Origin: Gammaproteobacteria bacterium
Lineage (GTDB): Bacteria; Pseudomonadota; Gammaproteobacteria; JACKNK01
Assembly (NCBI GenBank): GCA_024234955.1
Contig: JACKNK010000003.1
Location: 124,001 to 188,000, forward strand
Direction: 5' to 3'
Length of the DNA stretch: 64,000 nucleotides
The notes beneath the pieces are model-generated. The model was given only the letters and a program-made list of their open reading frames with translations. It ran no database searches and was not told where the DNA came from. The translations under genes and the position numbers were made by a program. Below are positions 61,955-64,000 of this stretch, one piece after another (position 1 is the stretch's first letter; each line of letters starts with the position of its first letter).

Positions 61955-62434
61955 TCAGATGTACAGACAGATGTCCGATTCACCCGCAAACTCAAAGAAC
62001 GAAGCGGCCCCGCCGAACTCCAGATCGTCGATGAAATCGCCATGCTCCATATCGAACAGATCGACAGTCATCTGGCAGGCAACCATCTTCACCTCAGCCT
62101 CAACGCAAAGCTCGCGCAGCTCTTCGAGGCTGGCGACGCCCTTGCTGGCCATCTTCTTCTTCATCATGGAAGTCATCATGCCTTCCATGCCTGGCAGCGC
62201 CTGCAACAGCACCGGGAACCACTTGTCCATCCCCGCCGGCATCGGCATGCCGGGATTACCCAGAGAGCTCACTTTCAGATCAAGGTTCTTCTTGACCAAC
62301 TGCAGACCGTAGAACGTGAAAAAGATCTGGGTCTCGTAACCCAAGGCCGCCGCAGTCGAAGCGAGAATGAACGGAGGGTACGCCCAGTCGAGCGTGCCCT
62401 TGGTGGCGATGATCGCAAGTTTCTTTTCGTCCAT
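61955..62434 (-). CDS. DsrE/DsrF-like sulfur-trafficking family protein (DsrE2-like)
   Basis: 159 residues. The N-terminal Rossmann-like start is KLAIIATKGTLDWAYPPFILASTAAALGYETQIFFTFYGLQLV, with a Met/Pro-rich loop in the middle and conserved cysteines in LRELCVEAEVKMVACQMTVDLF, the latter (VACQMT) being the typical DsrE2 cysteine motif. In sulfur oxidisers DsrE-type proteins pass persulfide sulfur together with TusA. A tusA-like gene lies 98 bp upstream, in the same direction but behind a terminator. Confidence 0.87.
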   Translation of the reverse strand: MDEKKLAIIATKGTLDWAYPPFILASTAAALGYETQIFFTFYGLQLVKKNLDLKVSSLGNPGMPMPAGMDKWFPVLLQALPGMEGMMTSMMKKKMASKGVASLEELRELCVEAEVKMVACQMTVDLFDMEHGDFIDDLEFGGAASFFEFAGESDICLYI

Positions 62435-62481
62435 AGGGCTAACCCTCTTACGTAGCGCTTAACGTATTGATTGATAAAAAA

Positions 62482-62513
62482 ACCCTGGTGGGAGCGACAA
62501 CTCACACCAGGGT
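62482..62513 (-). terminator. Terminator of the tusA-like gene
   Basis: A 9-bp perfect stem (62482-62490 and 62505-62513), loop of 14 nt, followed on the minus strand by a T8 run. It separates tusA from the dsrE-like gene. Confidence 0.9.
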
Positions 62514-62532
62514 CTATGCGGAGGCTGAGGCC

Positions 62533-62760
62533 TCAGGCTTTTCTCATCAGGAAGGTGTACTTGCCACCCTCTTCACCGGACTCGATCAGCTCGTTACCGG
62601 TCTGCTTCGCGAAAGCTTCCATGTCCTTGATGGAACCGGGGTCGGTCGCGATCACGCGCAGGACCTGACCGGATTCCATTTTGCCCAGCGCCTTCTTGGT
62701 GCGCAGGATCGGCAGCGGGCAGTTCAGACCGGAGGCGTCGAGTTCTTGATCAAAGGCCAT
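62533..62760 (-). CDS. TusA-family sulfur carrier protein
   Basis: 75 residues with the diagnostic CPLP motif (LDASGLNCPLPILRTKKALGKM) near the N-terminus; the Cys carries persulfide sulfur. ATDPGSIKDMEAFAKQTGNELIE follows the SirA/TusA fold. TusA members serve tRNA thiolation, molybdenum cofactor synthesis or, next to DsrE-type genes, sulfur oxidation. A good ribosome site (AGGAGT) precedes the ATG. Probably a single-gene transcript, given the strong terminator behind it. Confidence 0.93.
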   Translation of the reverse strand: MAFDQELDASGLNCPLPILRTKKALGKMESGQVLRVIATDPGSIKDMEAFAKQTGNELIESGEEGGKYTFLMRKA

Positions 62761-62926
62761 TTGAGGACTCCTAAATGAGTGGAACGGAATTTCGTGATAT
62801 TCGAATTAGCCAAACGCTTATATTGGAATGGTCATAAAAACGCAAGGGAACACCCCTTATGGTATACGGCTCCCGCCGGTCGAGATCCCACCACCACACC
62901 GAACGGTGCAAGATCCCGTCATGACG

Positions 62927-63619
62927 TCATAGCGGCAACGCTTCACCGATCTGAAAATGCTCGTAGCGAGCGGGGACCGTGAAGGTATCTTCAGGCAGAT
63001 CCTTGACGGCGCGGTAATCGGTCAGTTGGCGGCGATAGCCATTCTCATCCCATTCCGCAAGGGGCAATCCCCGCGTCAAAAAGCGCTGCCGGGCATAAAC
63101 GAGACGCGCCAACAAACATGGGGTAATCGACTCCTTCGGAAAATTGGCGATGGTCTGCATCTGCTGCCCAGCCAAGGTGAGATTGAGCTCGGTTAACGCG
63201 GCTCGGACGTCGGGCAGCAAATCATCAGCGATCACCGCGCTGAAGCAGGTCACGCCGTCAAATTGCTGGCGATAATTCACCACCGCCTTCCCACCGACTT
63301 TCGGTGCATTTGGGTCTGGCGTGTACTCGTCCAGGGGATTCACCGCAATTGGCGGCGTTGCGGGGATGTCTCGCCGAGGTATATCAAGCACCGATTCGTT
63401 CTCGTTCACGACGCTGAACACCATGCCATCAGCGCGACGCAACAACAGAAAGCCTTCGGCATCCGGGCCATCATCGATGCGCAGGAATTCCGGGTTCACC
63501 AGCATGCGGACCTGATAAGGCTCGATCCCCTGCTCCTGCTCCATGAATGTCAGCTGCATGGTCTCAGCCCGAGCCGTAACCATGACCAACATCAGACTCA
63601 ACCCAGCAAACGTTCTCAT
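62927..63619 (-). CDS. Predicted periplasmic protein of unknown function
   Basis: 230 residues with a short signal peptide (MRTFAGLSLMLVMVTARA). I recognise no family. The body looks like a beta-rich N-terminal half (MQLTFMEQEQGIEPYQVRMLVNPEFLRIDDG, VFSVVNENESVLDIP), a proline-rich linker, and a helical C-terminal half holding two cysteines (about residues 127 and 170) that could form a disulfide. Its start codon overlaps the stop of the upstream DUF455 gene by 4 bp (ATGA), indicating one operon. Confidence 0.75.
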   Translation of the reverse strand: MRTFAGLSLMLVMVTARAETMQLTFMEQEQGIEPYQVRMLVNPEFLRIDDGPDAEGFLLLRRADGMVFSVVNENESVLDIPRRDIPATPPIAVNPLDEYTPDPNAPKVGGKAVVNYRQQFDGVTCFSAVIADDLLPDVRAALTELNLTLAGQQMQTIANFPKESITPCLLARLVYARQRFLTRGLPLAEWDENGYRRQLTDYRAVKDLPEDTFTVPARYEHFQIGEALPL

Positions 63620-64000
63620 CCGCCCAGCTCCTCCAAAAGAGTGATTTCGTCGTCGTCGAAGCCCGCCGCCCGACGGGCTTCAAAATGAAACGGGCCTTTG
63701 ACCCGACCTTTCATGTATTGCTCGATCAATGCACGGAAGGTAGCCGTCGGTTCCCGGCCTTCACGTTCGCAGACAAATCGAAACCAGCGGCTGCCTGCCG
63801 CAACGTGCGCCACTTCTTCGCGTTCGATCAGTTCCAGGACCTCTGCGGACGCGCGATCTCCGACGCCTCGCAATTTCCGAACGATACCCGGGACGACATC
63901 CAGACTCCGCGCCTCCAGGACGCGCGGCACCAGAGCCATACGCGCGACCAAATCACCCGAGGTTTTCATCGCCATCTCCCAAAGCCCGTTATGCGCCGAG
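63616..64000 (-). CDS. DUF455 ferritin-like family protein, C-terminal part
   Basis: The frame is open to the window edge, so the N-terminal half is missing. The visible part reads HNGLWEMAMKTSGDLVARMALVPRVLEARSLDVVPGIVRKL then ELIEREEVAHVAAGSRWF, with the REEVAHV Glu/His pattern of a ferritin-like di-iron helix bundle, and FHFEARRAAGF near the end. DUF455 proteins are annotated as possible tRNA-modification or oxidoreductase enzymes, but the function is unproven. An internal ATG at 63975 is not the true start because conserved residues precede it. Confidence 0.87.
   Translation of the reverse strand, partial: SAHNGLWEMAMKTSGDLVARMALVPRVLEARSLDVVPGIVRKLRGVGDRASAEVLELIEREEVAHVAAGSRWFRFVCEREGREPTATFRALIEQYMKGRVKGPFHFEARRAAGFDDDEITLLEELGG

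Overview
This is a 64-kb, GC-rich (roughly 60 % by eye) chromosomal window from a gammaproteobacterium. The evidence is gene order typical of that class: dnaX-ybaB-recR, lptG/lptF divergent from pepA-holC, pncC-thpR-recA-recX-alaS-lysC-csrA-tRNA-Ser-tRNA-Arg, rluC divergent from rne, and ygfB-pepP-ubiH-ubiI divergent from a zapB-like gene, zapA, 6S RNA and 5-formyl-THF cyclo-ligase. A DsrE-type protein and a TusA-type sulfur carrier at the right end fit an organism with sulfur-trafficking chemistry, perhaps a sulfur oxidiser, but genus and species cannot be fixed from sequence reading alone.

Left third (1-17.4 kb): the C-terminal part of a Crp/Fnr regulator, a hexose-6-phosphate epimerase, an LTxxQ periplasmic protein, then the replication/repair operon dnaX-ybaB-recR with a HIT hydrolase. 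A tightly overlapping four-gene membrane-glycan operon (GT2 glycosyltransferase, methyltransferase, GtrA flippase, unknown polytopic protein) lies between dnaX and the 4.5S SRP RNA gene, which often directly precedes dnaX. LPS export genes lptF/lptG, pepA, holC, a thioredoxin and Lon follow.

Accessory stretch (17.4-30.8 kb): a complete IS3-family element (1202 bp, inverted repeats, 4-bp target duplication) inserted exactly at the start codon of an AT-rich SIR2-like gene that also has an in-frame amber codon. Next come a copper module (TonB receptor OprC-like, PCuAC chaperone with a Cys-rich tail), a TauE/SafE-like membrane protein, an orphan sigma-54 activator, an FKBP-like/methyltransferase fusion, two tandem porin genes sharing a 1043-bp identical block, and a secreted 498-residue repeat protein of unknown function.

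Core block (30.8-55.7 kb): two tRNA genes, csrA, lysC, alaS, recX (with no ordinary start codon), recA, thpR, pncC, a globin, rluC and rne (about 730 nt leader). A hybrid histidine kinase overlaps an FtsX-type permease gene that has no ATPase partner. Ubiquinone hydroxylases, pepP, ygfB, zapA, 6S RNA and fthfs/EVE genes follow.

Right end (55.7-64 kb): a LolA-like / DUF1302 / RND-MMPL export operon with an internal terminator, dsrE-like and tusA-like genes on separate transcripts, a periplasmic protein of unknown function and a truncated DUF455 ferritin-like gene. No CRISPR array, prophage or replication origin was seen.
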